Assembly: GCA_026874595.1 (NCBI GenBank)
Contig: CM049316.1
Location: 69,739,676 to 69,803,675 of the forward strand
Direction: 5' to 3'
Length of the DNA: 64,000 bases
Origin: Sipunculus nudus
Taxonomy: Eukaryota > Annelida > Sipuncula > Golfingiida > Sipunculidae
This document shows positions 11,523-24,180 of the stretch, one piece after another (the first letter of the stretch is position 1; every line of letters starts with the position of its first letter). Made by a program: the position numbers and the translations under genes. Below the pieces are notes generated by a model. The model searched no databases and had not been told where the DNA came from. It worked only from the letters and a program-made list of their open reading frames with translations.

Positions 11523-14180
11523 TTCTTGCATGTATTTCCTTGAGTTTTGCTATATATTTTGATCTTATATTTGCCCTTTGTGGAGTTCCTTTTGAGACTG
11601 ACAGGTTTCAAGCAAGCTGTTGGAATAGTTCCTGATAGCTTAACAATCATGCATTTTCCTCAGACCATAAATTCACTGTGTTTTAACCAGACATAGGTGA
11701 TATATATTTCTGTTGTCATAGAAAATTTTCAACAAATTGGCAAATTGGTTCTTCAAAATTTGACTGGAAGTTGTGAATCTCAGTCCATGATGTCACAGGT
11801 CATGCTTGTTATTAGTTTCTGCAGACTGGTGGAGCCACCTGTATTTTTTTTTTAATTTTTTTCTCTATTTTTTGGATATATTAATAAAGACACAATCTCA
11901 GCCTGTTGGTTAATCTGTTTGATGCTTCAGTTGAATTGGTATATACTACCATTCAGATGATAAAATTTCCTTTTGCAAATCTCTTCCCAGTCAGCTGAGC
12001 GTCATTACCCATGGGTCACTTGTTCCATTAAAAACCCATTGTTTCACTTCAAGATTGCCTAATATCAAAACCACTGATCTGACTTTAATCATATATAATA
12101 TACACATTTTTCTATACATTATCTATGCACATGCCAGAAATGATGTCAGTATTGCGTAATTGTTTTAAGTTATGGGCCCAAACATAATGCACTTTGTAAA
12201 AAATCAAGAAATATATTTACTCACTTAACAAGGGGATTGCTGAAGCTAGAGATTTTTTGTCAGGGATGTAACATTATTTAATCAAGATTCAATTAAATAT
12301 CCAAAATTAGTTCTGAATTTTTCAATTTTTATAAGTTATAAGTATAAATATAAAATTAGTACCTTAAATTTTGCCCAACTTGGACCATGGCACTTTGGTT
12401 CTTGTGAGCACTGTTGATATAATTTTCATATCATGCACACATAAGGATTTCAACTTTTTAGTTTAGAAAGCTGAAAGAAATTGGCCAAAAATTGTAGCTT
12501 TTATTAATGTTTTAATGAGACTATGTCAGACCTTGGCTCACTCTAGCCCCTCTTGAGTCACCTGTATGTTGACCTTGTTGATCTTTCAGCAATTTACGCA
12601 TGCTTGAGGCGAGGCATAAACTGGGGCAGCCAGGCAGCTAATGGCCAGCCACAGTTGATCCAGGTGTCCAACCCAACTAATCTAGTAGTTTTGACCAACA
12701 ACATAACAATAAACAATAAATTAATAAATTTTTATTGGTTTTTAATAACAAATTAAAGAAAAATAGAAAAGGAATTTGTTAGTTGATAATAACAGGAAAT
12801 TTACTTGCAGTTACTGATGATATAAGAATCTTGTATCAATGGATAGAATGTCACGTATTCCAAATAACACCATGCAGTCACCTATGGTATTTTTCAGTTC
12901 AGTTTTAATGATAAAAAAGTAAATCTTATTATTTATTACTAATCATTAGGGGTCATATGAAGGAAATTAATGATAGACAGAGATGCAGTTGATAATATTA
13001 ATCTAGATTCCTACTGTGTCTAGTGGGTACATTGATGTGAAATTAGTCCAAAATGAATATATGACATTTATTTTTTTTTAAAATATAAATAAAAACCATA
13101 AAACCAGGTACTTATGATCATTATTTAAATTTGTGAATTTTGTATATTCTGGATTCACAACATTATTGTTTGGTGAATACTGATTAAATACCAGAAATTT
13201 TGCGAATACTTTGCAATTGTATTTAACTACAAATATGAATATGTACTCCATTATAAAATTTTTTCCATAAGAATGGGAACTCAGGTAAAAATTGAAAGTA
13301 TATAAATTCCAGCGCAAATACTTTCAAAATGTATTCATTAATGCATTCATGAATATATTCTTTAATATTATTTTAATAATCATTTCAGTTAAATTTTATT
13401 TTAATAAATCATACAATTCTCTTATTATTTTTAATAAAAATTGTATTGGGACAATATTTGTTATTTTTTTAAATAAATAGTTAAACCTTTATTTTATATG
13501 TTCTGCTTATAAGTCATATAGCCAAGTCAAAATCTGTGTGACAATAGTACTCCATTTGTTAATAAAATAAATGAAATTAATCCTCTTCCCTGTCTCCAAA
13601 GGTACTATCAAAATCATACATAAGCTAAACAACAACAACTCATAATACAGCTTATTTTTATTACCACATAAAACCAGCATGTGCCTCATTTCTGAATCAT
13701 ATTTTTTTTATCATATATAACAGCTGAGCGCTGTGACCCATAGGTCCCTTGTTTTTTGCTTGCCGGAATCAAAGATTTCGGCAACTTGAGCATATTGGTC
13801 AGTTGCGTATGTCTGTTTGTCTGTCTGTTTGTTTGTTTGTCATCACTCTCCTGGCCACAATTTTGCCACAATAACCTTGAAACTTACAGGGATGATGAAA
13901 AACAAAATTTCTAGGTGCCCTATTGTTTTTGGTCCAAATAGGTCGAGGTCATCAAAAGTATATAAAACGGGTTTTTCTTCATATCTTTGTAACTATTAGT
14001 CGTATCTACTTGAAGTATAGTTCATTTTAATCGCCATCCAATGCCTTTTCTTCTACTGGGTACCTGACTCAAATTTGCCGTTTCCATGGTAACACATTTT
14101 CGGGGGAAAATTATCATATTTGAAAATCAATGGACTAATTTGTCAGTTTTAATAAGTCTTACCCTAGTATCTCGAATTTG

Positions 14181-16117
14181 TTTTTAGCTCAGCTGACTAT
14201 AAGTCATCTGAGCTATAGTCGTGGTCCATTGTCCGTCGTCCGTCCGTCTGTCCGTCCGTCTGTCCGTCCGTCCGTCCGTCCGTCCGTCCGTCCGTAGATG
14301 TGGCACGTTTTGAAACCGTAAGACCTAGGAATCCAAAATTCAGCATAATGTTAGATGTCCCCAAGATCTCCTACCAAGCCGAAAACTGGGTCCTTGCGAC
14401 TTCGTTCCTTTGAGAAATTAAGGAAAAACCTCAATTTTTTATTAAAATCCTATTTTCACACTTCAGGACTGCCTAATATCAAAACCACTCATCTGTTTTT
14501 CCTCATATTTACCATAAATATTCTTCTATATAGTTCCTATGTACATGCCAGAAATTAAGTCTGTTAAGTATAAATTCTTTAAGTTATGGGCCCAAACATA
14601 ATGGACTTTGTAAAAAATCAGGAAAAATATTTACTCACTTAACATGAACAATTTTGAAACTAGAGTCTGTTTTCCCAAGTATATAACTATGTTTAATTAA
14701 GATTCAATTGTTTACCCAAAATTAGATCTGAATTTTGTAAATTTTTTAAGTAATTAGCATAAAAATAAAATCAGTACCTTAAATTTTGTCCAACTTTGAC
14801 CATGGCACGTTTTTTTCCTGTAAGTACCATTGATTTAATTTTCACAGCATGTAAACATAAATATTTAATTTGTTTAAATCTGAAATTTGGAAGTAAAAGC
14901 TTGAAAATTAAGCTAGTTATTGATTTTTTTCTTGAGGCTCTATTGTAGTCATTTGGTTTGTTTACAGATTACAGATGCAGGGTCCCACTCCAGGTCACTG
15001 GAAGTCAGCTATGCCAGGGTTTCTGATTTGTTACAGTCACTGGGGGAGATCCCCTGCTGTGACAGGTGTACAGTTATTCTCATATCACCACCCCAATGAC
15101 CCCCCCACCCCCCTGCAAACACAACCCACCAAGTGTGATGCAGTATTGTTATTGTTTTCACTGTATCTCCTTAATTGTAATGCTGCTTCCACTCTGATAT
15201 GCAAAAACTTTCCTTGAAAAAGTAATTCAAGGTGTAATCCAGAAGATGCAATGTTGTGTTATGTAGCATTTTTAAAGAAATCATTTTTCTTTTAAATGAT
15301 TTTACCAATCATAATGGAACCCATCAGTATGCTTAAATTATGATAAAATATGAAGCACATTATGGATAAATAAAGACACGATTAAAAATTGTAAAATCTA
15401 AATCAAGTATTTTTTTTTAGATATTTATTGTTTTGCAGATTTAAAAGATATTTTTTTGTGGTAAAAAATAAATAAACATTTGTATGCATGATGTGGTGTT
15501 ATCTGACAAGATTGAGATTTATGATGATGCAATTGAGAATTATGAATCAACTTTTATATTCAGATATATATGTTATATTGAAAATGTATAGAAATATAAA
15601 CTTAAATTTAAAAAAAAATTGATGTGATAAAAAAATGAGGATTTATTACAAACATTTGTTCATTATTTTCCTGCATCAGCAGAATTTGAGATCAGGCTTT
15701 GTTTGCCATGTTTTATGTTGTTAATTAGTTATATTTCAACTGTATACATTTCATAAAAAAAAACAAATATTTAATAATATATATTATACAAAAAAAAAAG
15801 ATTCGATTGAACAAATGTGTAAACTACTGAAATGTCAACAGTTAATCGAAAAGCCAACTAATGATCATGGTAATTGTACAGATCATTTTTTCACAAACTG
15901 CTCACATGCTTCAGTTTCAACATTAGGAAACACATGGTCAGGTCACAAAATATTATTTGCAACAATTTCTTGCTCATCAGTACAAACCAATCATATAAAC
16001 CAACCATGGCCTTTATTACCTCTTCCTCTTACACTTTATCTCCATTTGATATTATTTTAGATTTTTACCTTCAAGGTTAACTTCAGCTGAGCACAGTGAC
16101 CCATAGGTCCCTTGTTT
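14181..16117 (+). mobile_element. Helentron-like element A2, nested in D
   Basis: The 5' AGCTCAGCTGAC (14186-14197) is followed by a long (GTCC)n microsatellite at about 14230-14294. The 3' end has TCAGCTGAGC (16083-16092), GACCCATAGGTC and CCCTTGTTTT. Both ends are independently confirmed by the continuity of host element D across the insertion in a T-run. The interior from 14290 to about 14930 is the A-family unit. The 3' portion holds an endonuclease-like coding relic. Confidence 0.75.
15797..16060 (+). pseudogene. LINE/Helentron-type AP endonuclease C-terminal relic
   Basis: An open stretch encodes a peptide resembling the end of the endonuclease/exonuclease/phosphatase fold of non-LTR retrotransposons. 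It has a QLIEKPTNDHGNCTDHFFTN stretch, then NTWSGHKILFATI in place of the usual S-D-H catalytic motif (here S-G-H). It ends in TAG after about 80 codons and lacks the N-terminal half. It lies just before the 3' end of A2, where autonomous Helentrons carry an endonuclease domain. It may equally be a LINE fragment captured by the element. Confidence 0.45.
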
Positions 16118-16905
16118 TATTTTTTGGATAGAGCCACTAGGTGGCGCTTGATGCGAACCTCCCCAACATCTAATATTTTGGCCATATCTCCAAAATTATA
16201 AGCCTCAATTACATAAACTATAGCTTACTTTCTTCCTCTGAGTCTTCTCCATAACCTGGTGTAGTCATATGGTCACAATTTTGTGTCAAAGTCCCTTTGT
16301 CAGTGTGACTGTCTGTTTGTCAGTTGTCCTCAAATTCGCCTGCTTGCTCTTGCGTCTCACATATAGCATTCTACAGGCCACAGATTTGAAATAATCTTAA
16401 GTCTTACACTTATATCTCGAAACCGATTTTTCATTTTTTTTCGGATATGGCCACTAGGGGGTGCTGCACACGACCCTCACACACATACCATTGTATTGGC
16501 CATATCTCTACACCCAAAGCCTCAGTTTCAATATAGTTTATTTTCTCCCTTTGAGTCTACTCCATAACCTGATTAAGACATCTGGTTTCAATATTCTGTC
16601 ACTTTGTCAGTGTGTCCATCTGTTTGTCCGTTATCCTCAAAGTCGCCTGCTTGCTGGTTCTTACGCCTTACATATAGGCCACAGCTTTGACGGAATCCTT
16701 TTGAAACTGGAACATCTCATGTCATACACTAATGATACGAAACGCATTTGTTGTCTTCGGAATATGTCCGCTAGAGGGTGCTACAGTCGAACCTCCCTGG
16801 TATATTATTAATTCGCCATACCTCCAAAACTATAAATCTAAATTACATAAATTATGACTCACTCTCTTTCTTTGAATCTTCTCCATAACTGGGTTAAGTC
16901 ATCTG
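16118..16905 (+). repeat. 317-bp tandem units of element D with CTCF-like motif
   Basis: CCACTAGGTGGCGCT at 16134-16148, CCACTAGGGGGTGCTGC at 16451-16467 and CCGCTAGAGGGTGCTAC at 16768-16784 sit exactly 317 bp apart. The surrounding units share the blocks TTGGCCATATCTC, CTTCTCCATAACCTGG and TTTGTCAGTGTG. Confidence 0.8.
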
Positions 16906-17130
16906 GTGTCAGTCATGTCTCACAAAGTCAGTATGTCTGTCTGTTCGTCTTTTTTTGTCAGCTTTGTCTGCTTGCCTGTTCTTTTTTCTCATATGTCATT
17001 CTACGGGCCACATATTCTCAGCAATGGCCCTGAGAGTCATTCCATTGATAGAAAACTGACAATATGTTCTGTCTGTCCGTCTGTGTTTCACTTCCGATTT
17101 CCGGCAAGCGTTCGACCTATGGTCGTCTAG

Positions 17131-17415
17131 TTTTTTGCAATTACTGGTTTCAATTCTGCAATATACTAGCTACTCTAGGAACAGTTTAAAGAATTATACT
17201 GTTAAGAAGTGTTTACAGTTTCTAGTTCAAAGTATACTTAATTATTAATCAATGCCTTGAGGTCTATTGGTATTTTGTCTCCCCAGTTGCAAATCTTATA
17301 TCCAAGAAATATGTGCTTCTTTTTCAACAACCGTTGACAATAAAAATACTTCCTTAGCTTGATACTCAGCCATAGTATTCAGCTAAGAATTGTGACCCAT
17401 GGGTCACTTGTTTCA
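17131..17415 (+). mobile_element. Isolated Helentron-like 3' end
   Basis: TTCAGCTAAG is followed by the 16-bp perfect palindrome GTGACCCATGGGTCAC (17392-17407) and TTGTTT, matching the A/B family 3' terminus. No matching 5' end was found close by, so this is either a truncated copy or part of a more complex nest. Confidence 0.55.
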
Positions 17416-19165
17416 GTATTTATAGAAAGCCAAATAATCTAGTATGTTATCTCAAATACATGTTTATCTTTATTCCCCCCCCCCCTCCACCAGCTGGAAG
17501 GAGACCCTTCTTCAGTATGTTCAAATCATCACTAAACTATAATTTCAGTACTGGTTTACTCATCACTGAATTATTATATGAGTACAGTGGTTACATCATG
17601 GTTATACGAGCAGTAAAGTGATTACACACTCCAGTTTGTTTTGTATGACAGCTGGGAATACCAAGGCTTACACTGGGCAAAGTCCAAACAGTGTAAGGAT
17701 ATGTAGATGCGGCCTCATTATATCACCACCTACATATAGTATCACAACACAGGCTGGATGCAGAGCCTTTGTACATGAAAAAGGGTACAAGGAAGTTTTC
17801 GTCATTAGCAGGCATAGTTGCCTACCAGTAAGTGACATAGCAGGTATGTTTGTTCATGATGACTTAACTGATTTTGTTTTTTGGCACAAATTTAACTTTA
17901 TGAAATGCATAGAACTATTTGTAAGAAATGCAATGAAAATACCTTGAAATGTCATATCATATGACATATACAGATCTCAGTTTTAACTTCCCACAATTTA
18001 TTGGGTAGTAATATGCAGTGCACGTATTAAACCCAGCTTGAATTTTGAGGTCTCATCTGGTTTTTTGCAAGATATTAACTAATATCATCATCACTAATCC
18101 TACATAATCCTACTAATAGTTTTACTATAATTTTGAGAACTTGGGCATGGTCCAAAAACAGCATTACTTTGGTCTAAACTTTGTCCAACCTCCCTGACCT
18201 TAATGAAGCCTGACAGGTTTATTTCTCCCACTTTCTTTAAACTGCTCATGGGGGCTGCCATTTTGCCTATCAACACAGGCCACAGTTATTATGTTGAAAC
18301 TATGGGTAAACCATTGTAGACCCTTTTATGGCACATATGACAACAGTAACAGTCAATTTAAATTGCAAGTAATCCTGATGAAATTAAGGAGAATTTTTTT
18401 AACAGACATTTCCTATATTTTATCAATAACATAACAAATTTTTATTAATATTCTTAAAAACTTGATACCCAGGGTGTGTACTGTAGTTATCCAAGGACAT
18501 AGTCATTCTCTGGAGTAACCCCCTTTAAACCTAATCAGTTAAGATTACAGGTACTTAATATTTGTTGATAGTTTATTGCTTCACTGAATGCCTGCCACAG
18601 ACTGCATCTTTTTCTCATTGTGTAATATTAAACAGCCGTCTTTGAAGCACAAATAAGGTTTGAAACAGAATTAATGGAAAAGCCCTTAATATAGACACCC
18701 AGATGGAGATACAGTACATATGCAGGCAGATTCCGACATGCAAGATGCAGAATGATATATAGCATGGTATAAGATACACAGTAGTTTAATTAATCTGAGA
18801 ATTCAACAATTCAAAATAAGCAGGGTTTGGGCTAAAGATTATTTATATTCCAGTCTTGATCCTTATATGTTAATTGCTTATTAGTTTGGGGAAACCAGCT
18901 AGAAAGGTGTGTGGGTTATATTATTATGAGAGTATGCTTCGCTCCACAAATGCATATATATATATTGTAAAAAAATGCTTATTTCTGATATCCATTCCAT
19001 TTTACAATTCTGCTAATGCATAATCAATCATTGATATTTATTGGCTAGAAAATTATTTTTTACAGTTATTGAAAAGTTTATAATTGTAATAAAACAAAAA
19101 TATATTTTTATAAGGAATTATGAGATGATCAGCATAAAATGGTTAATGAAAGAAAACGATTCCTG
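17416..19165. other. No gene recognised
   Basis: Contains a C11 run at about 17475-17485 and a short TATA microsatellite near 18955. A 109-codon ORF at 17618-17947 has no recognisable domain and no similarity to its surroundings; it is treated as chance. Confidence 0.4.
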
Positions 19166-22100
19166 TTTTTTAGCTCAGCTGACTATAAGTCATCTGAGCT
19201 ATAGTCATGGTCCATTGTCCGTCCGTCTGTCTGTCTGTCCGTCCGTCCGTCCGTCTGAATGTCCGTCTGTAAGACTGGCACGTTTCGACACCGTTGGACC
19301 TACGAATCTGAATTTCGGCATACAGTTAGATGTCCCCATAATCTCCTACCATGCCAAAAATTGGGTCAATAGGACTTCGTTCCTTTGAGATATTAAGGAA
19401 AAACCTCAATTTCTTATTAGAAATCTATTTTCACACTTCAGGACTGCCTAATATCAAAACCACTCATCTGGTTTTCTTCATATTTACCATAAATATTCCT
19501 CTATATAGTTCCTATGTACATGCCAGATATTAAGTCAATATTATATAATTTAAAAAAGTTATGGGCCCAAATATAATGGACTTTGTAAAAAAAATCAGGA
19601 AGATATTTGGTCACTTAAGACCAAAAGTGTTAAAGGTAGGGACTTTTTTCCAGTAATACAACTTTAATTAATCAAAATTTAATTGTATACCAAAAATTAG
19701 ATCAAAATCTGTTAAATTTTTAAAAAAAATGGCAAAAATATAAAATTGGTACCTTAAATTTTGCCCAACTTTGGCCATGGCACGTTTTTTTCCTGTAAGT
19801 ACTGTGGATTTAATTTTCACACCATGTATACATAAGGATTTAATCTGTTAAAATCTGAAATTTGAAAATAAAAGCTGCAAAATTAGGCTAGTTATTGAAT
19901 TTTTTTGGAGGCTCTTGTTGTATTCCCTTACATTGTCAAGCAGTCCACTTTGATGACTGTAGGTCATTCAGTGCACATCTCTATGCTCCCCAGGCTGTTG
20001 ACATAATTTTAGATGTCCCCAAAATCTCCTACCATACCGAAAATTGGGTCATTAGGACTTTGTTCCTTCGAGATATTAAGGGAAAAAAACTCCGTTTTCC
20101 ATAAAAAAAGCCATTGTTACACTTCAAGGCTGCCTAATATCAAAACCACTGATCTGTTTTTGATTGTATTTAGTATTCACATTCTTTTATACATTTTCTA
20201 TGAACATACCAAAAATTAGGTCAGTATTGGGTATTATTTTGAAGTTATGGGCCAAAACATAATGCAATTTTTAAAAAAAATCAGGAAATATATTTACTCG
20301 CCTAACATGAGAATTGCTGAACCTAGAGACTTTTTTTCAGGAATATAACTTCATTTAATCAAGATTCAATTGTTTACCCAAAATTAGATCTGAATTATGC
20401 AAATTTTTCAAGTTATTAGCATAAATAAAAAATCAATACCTTAAATTTTGTCCAACTTTGGCACTGTTGATTTAATTTTCCCAGCATATATGCATAAGGA
20501 TTTAATCTTTTAAAATCTGAACTTTCAAAAGAAATTGATTGGAATGAATAGCTTTTATTCATGTTTTCATACACCATGTCAAGTATTGTTTACATCTAGC
20601 CCACCTAGTAGTACAGCCTTCACTTGCATTATGTAACCCACCCCAGGCAGCTTACCTTGGCCCAGCTTGGCCACTACTAGCAGGCTTCCCCTCTGCCCTG
20701 CACTCATCCCCCCAGCTGGTGCATAAACTAGATGAATGTTATATGTTTTCTGTATTTTATTTTATTCTTGGACATGCTACATTTTAGATTTTTTTTGAAC
20801 CACCAGGGTTACAATGATTAAAGTGTACATTTAATTGTGTCCACAAAGTGGTGTATTGCTGTGCAAGACTGGATGTTCATGAGATAAGTAATTCCTTACT
20901 TCAGAAGAGTAAAAACTTCACCAGGTGTGAAATTGACTATTAATTCCAGTAATTAATTAAAACTGGGATAGTAATTAGCACAATGATATTGTTTGTCCCT
21001 CATTCAACCAACAGTGTGTATACTTTATTTGAAAATATGTTTTATTTTATCAAATTTACTTTTATTTTATTTTGGTGAATAAAATTAAGCATGTCCTGAA
21101 AACTCCAATGTGCAAAACTTTTTAATAGTGATTCAAGGAATATACTTGTAGATGCCATGTTGTGGCATTATTTTCTTTTAAAATCAGTTTAAACATTTAT
21201 GATTTAAAAATAATGAAATATATGTGTATGCATAATATGACCCAATGTTTTTTACTCTGTATATATAATGATTGCAACTTTTGCAATAATTCTAATATTT
21301 TAACTTATATTTTCAGGTTTTTTAATTAAAAATTTATAAACCTGTAAATAAAAAAATGATTCAGATTAAATCTTCTTAATGGAAAAAGTGGATCTGCTTA
21401 AAAAAATAGGATTATATATAAACTTAAATGCATTATTCTCTTGAAAGTGAAATAAAGGTATTAGTCCATTCTGTCCACTTGCCTGTCCATCTGTAAATTT
21501 TCGTATGCAACACAGTATCTCAAAACTTTTACTGTTTTTCTTCATGACAGTCTTGTCAGAGTATTAGTTTGCAATCATATATTTAGAACTTTACTATAAC
21601 CAAGTAGGAGGGCCCCTTTCCTCTTAGCTTTTCATATTCTTATATAAAGGAAAAACATTACAATAGAATATTTCTACATCCACCTTCGTGCTGCCCTCAC
21701 TTTTCCCTTCTCCGAACCCCATCCCAAAGTTAGCCTCAGTAAGCAAGAACAAGATGAATCAGATATATTCATACTTTAATATTTTGTATAACTATTCGTC
21801 CATAGGTACCTATGTACATGCCAGAAATAATGTCAATATTGTGTAATATGTAGACATAGTGGGCATCACAATAATGTACCTTGTCAAGACTAAAGAGATA
21901 TTGTGTCATACAGTCACATATTCATAAATCACTTCATCAGCATAGTTAATCATAACATCATATCTGTCAAATTGAACGCTTGCAGACTACCATACACTTT
22001 AGATCCTTCAACAAATAGCCTTATCATCATTCTACTACTGCTTATTACTGCTGTCATTGCATTCATATTTGCTCAAATATATCACAATTTTCAACCCCTC

Positions 22101-22323
22101 CTAAATAAATAAAAAATAAACCACTTTATTTGACTCTATTAATCCATCAGTCAGGTAATTTCATTTATCATTTACTCACATATTACATTACATTCCTTTA
22201 TAATAGCCCAACATGTACATGATATTCACAAGCTTTATCGACTCGATATAGTATCACAGTGGAGAAACATTTATAGTCCAATCACGATCAGCTGAGCACC
22301 GTGACCCATGGGTCCCTTGTTTA
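19166..22323 (+). mobile_element. Helentron-like element A3 (uninterrupted)
   Basis: The 5' AGCTCAGCTGAC (19172-19183) is followed by (GTCC)n at about 19220-19270. There are two interior A-family units (about 19275-19910 and 19998-20600). The 3' end has TCAGCTGAGC and the palindrome GACCCATGGGTC (22303-22314), then CCTTGTTT. About 1.7 kb between 20600 and 22290 is family-specific filler with no coding signal. This copy is the best reference for reading the broken A1. Confidence 0.65.
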
Positions 22324-24109
22324 ATTAACTTCCAGCTTAATGTATTATTAGACCAACCTAGGTATACATAAACAATGCATGTATTTATTTCTGTGTAAAG
22401 AGGAAAAACAAATCTCAAATTTATTTTAAATACAGTTAACCTGATGATTTGATTGATTTATTTTTTTGTATGCATATTTTTTTAGAAAAATAAACACTGT
22501 AAAAAAGCATGTTTCAAGCAGGGTTCATCAATGAAACATACATCCCTTCATATATATTAGTTTTTAAAATTTCCTACAGAGGGCATTATACAATAACTTT
22601 AATACACTAACCACTAGGAGATGGCGCCACTAATCACTTGAAACTGGGAAATTCCCAGAAAGCAAATTTTGACTCAGGGCCAGATTTGACAGTCAACCAT
22701 TGCATTGAACTTCATTGGGTAAGAATGTAGCTTAAAATTGGGCCTTTTAAGTTTGCTATTATGAAAACTAATTATGGATAATGCTTTTACATGTATTAAG
22801 TGAGTAAATGAAACTGGTGCCAATAGTACAAGTGTTTGCATAGGGCATTTGAAGTCAGCTCGTAATTATCACAATAACATTATCAGGATGTGAGTATTAG
22901 CCACTCAACATGACTTTGCAGTGATGTCAGTCACTGGGAAAACCAAGTGTGACCAGCATTTCTAATCTTGCTTCTTTGGACAACTTAGTAGTTCTTAGTA
23001 ACTGTCAGCACCCAAGGTTTTTGTGATTTCTTAATATAGCCTGATTTAATTAATTGCACTCAATATTATTACTATTAGGCCCTGTCTTAATTAATCGAGT
23101 CTGATATCCATAAGGTGAGAATTTCAACAGTTTAAGCCTCGGACTACACACCTTTAAAGTGTCCTTGTAATCAGTGTCAACAGATGTTACAATTACTTTG
23201 TTCCAGTGCGTAACTCTTCAATTTTGTCCAATTTTAAAAAATGTAACGAAATTCTGGCTCTCAGTCCCACAAGCTTGGTGTTACAGTCTTGTTTTTTGTA
23301 ATATTCATTTACTAGTTTCAGACATGCCAAGTCTCGTGCATTGGGCATGAGAATTGTGCATTTACCCCACGTCTCACGCCAAGGGACTTAAATCTCACAC
23401 ATTCTGTTATTTGGCCAGGTCATCCCCAGCTTTCAAATTAAAACTAAACTTCCTATCCCATTCGTTCTTTCAAGACTGAAAGTGGAACAAAGTTATGCCA
23501 AATTTGGTGAATCGACCCTTTTGACAAGGTGTCGCATCTTGCCCGGAGGCGCAAAATTTGGGATACCTCGCGACATATTGCCTGAAGGACCTGTTGGCCG
23601 GCCAGGATTCATCCGATCAGTGCAGAGAGTCACTCTTACAGGCCAAAACTGGTTCTTGACTGCCACGTAACCACAAGTTTGAAATTTCACGATTGTGATT
23701 CTGCTAACTTGGCATCTCTGTAGTATGCATATATATATTTAGTGAGAGTTTTTCTACTGGACTCAAGATGGACTCTGTCTGATTTCTCGAGTCCTTAAAC
23801 CTCAAGGCCAGGTCCAGGTCTGTATCACTTAATTAAAGAAAGGACCGAGTGTGGACTGGAGGCCAAATCCAGAGTAGAGTCCTACATCACACAGTCTTAG
23901 TACAGTGAGTAGTAGTGTTATATGTAGACCTACTTTAAAACACTGGTCAGCAATACTGACCAATATGTCTGCTTGGGTGTATCATTTGTTTAGCTAAATT
24001 TCTAATTGTCAGGTAGGATTTTGGAGACTTCAGAACTAAACATCATGATCCTTGTCCTCCAAGTCCCAGAAAGTGCTGATTAAGTCACATGTAATGATTT
24101 TTTTTACAG
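22324..24109. other. RBCK1 upstream region, no other gene recognised
   Basis: A 62-codon ORF on each strand around 23482-23690 has no known domain. A 5' untranslated exon of RBCK1 may lie in or before this stretch, because an acceptor-like TTTTTTTTACAG ends at 24109 just before the first coding exon. No promoter was recognised. Confidence 0.4.
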
Positions 24110-24180
24110 ATATATATAAGGAGACGTAACAATGAGTCAGGCAGGAGCTATGCCTCCAGCAGTCCAGCAGGGACAGAACA
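24110..24180 (+). CDS. RBCK1: RBCK1 exon with start codon
   Basis: An acceptor AG at 24108-24109 follows a T-run. The ATG is at 24132-24134 in a good context (A at -3), and the donor GTGAGT begins at 24181. It codes 16 residues (MSQAGAMPPAVQQGQN) plus one base. Residues 1-16 are low-complexity and not conserved. The acceptor upstream of the ATG implies a separate 5' untranslated exon. A downstream Met in the next exon (residue 24) would also include the conserved helix, so the start is likely but not certain. Confidence 0.7.

Larger units (their letters stand above)
8683..12024 (+). mobile_element. Helentron-like element B1, nested in A1
   Basis: It begins TTTTAGTTCAGCTGAC with (GTCC)/(GGCC)-rich DNA about 60 bp in. 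It ends with TCAGCTGAGC (11991-12000), the palindrome ACCCATGGGT (12007-12016) and CACTTGTT. The flanks join into a continuous A-family unit when B1 is removed, which fixes both ends to within a few bases. The block just before its 3' end (11815-11880) matches the B2 element at 63600-63660. It contains C1. Confidence 0.65.
7787..13755 (+). mobile_element. Helentron-like non-autonomous element A1 (interrupted by B1)
   Basis: The 5' end has TTTT followed by AGCTCAGCTGAC (7795-7806), which folds on GTCATCTGAGCT just downstream. The 3' end has CAGCTGAGC (13721-13729), the near-palindrome GACCCATAGGTC and the terminus CCCTTGTTT. A short (GTCC)-type stretch follows the 5' end. The interior has two diverged units (about 7880-8570, and from 8590). 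The second unit is split by B1 at about 8684 and resumes at 12025, judged against the uninterrupted sibling at 19998-20160. Subterminal inverted repeats, a microsatellite and a 3' hairpin are the layout of Helentron-associated elements; the family assignment is inference. Confidence 0.65.
13756..17130 (+). mobile_element. Helitron-like element D (interrupted by A2)
   Basis: The 5' GCTTGCCGGAATC (13758-13770) is complementary to the 3' GATTTCCGGCAAGC (17096-17109), with one base inserted. The 3' end is the hairpin CGACC-TAT-GGTCG (17113-17125) followed by T and CTAG (17127-17130), then T. The body is built of about 317-bp units. One unit is split by A2: sequence ending CTCGAATTTG before 14181 continues as a T-rich stretch and GGATAG after 16117, as in the intact unit near 16420-16450. 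It abuts the 3' end of A1. Confidence 0.7.

Noticed and set aside
17618-17947. 109-codon ORF as a host gene
   Set aside because: No domain, no codon or splice evidence, and lying among transposon debris.
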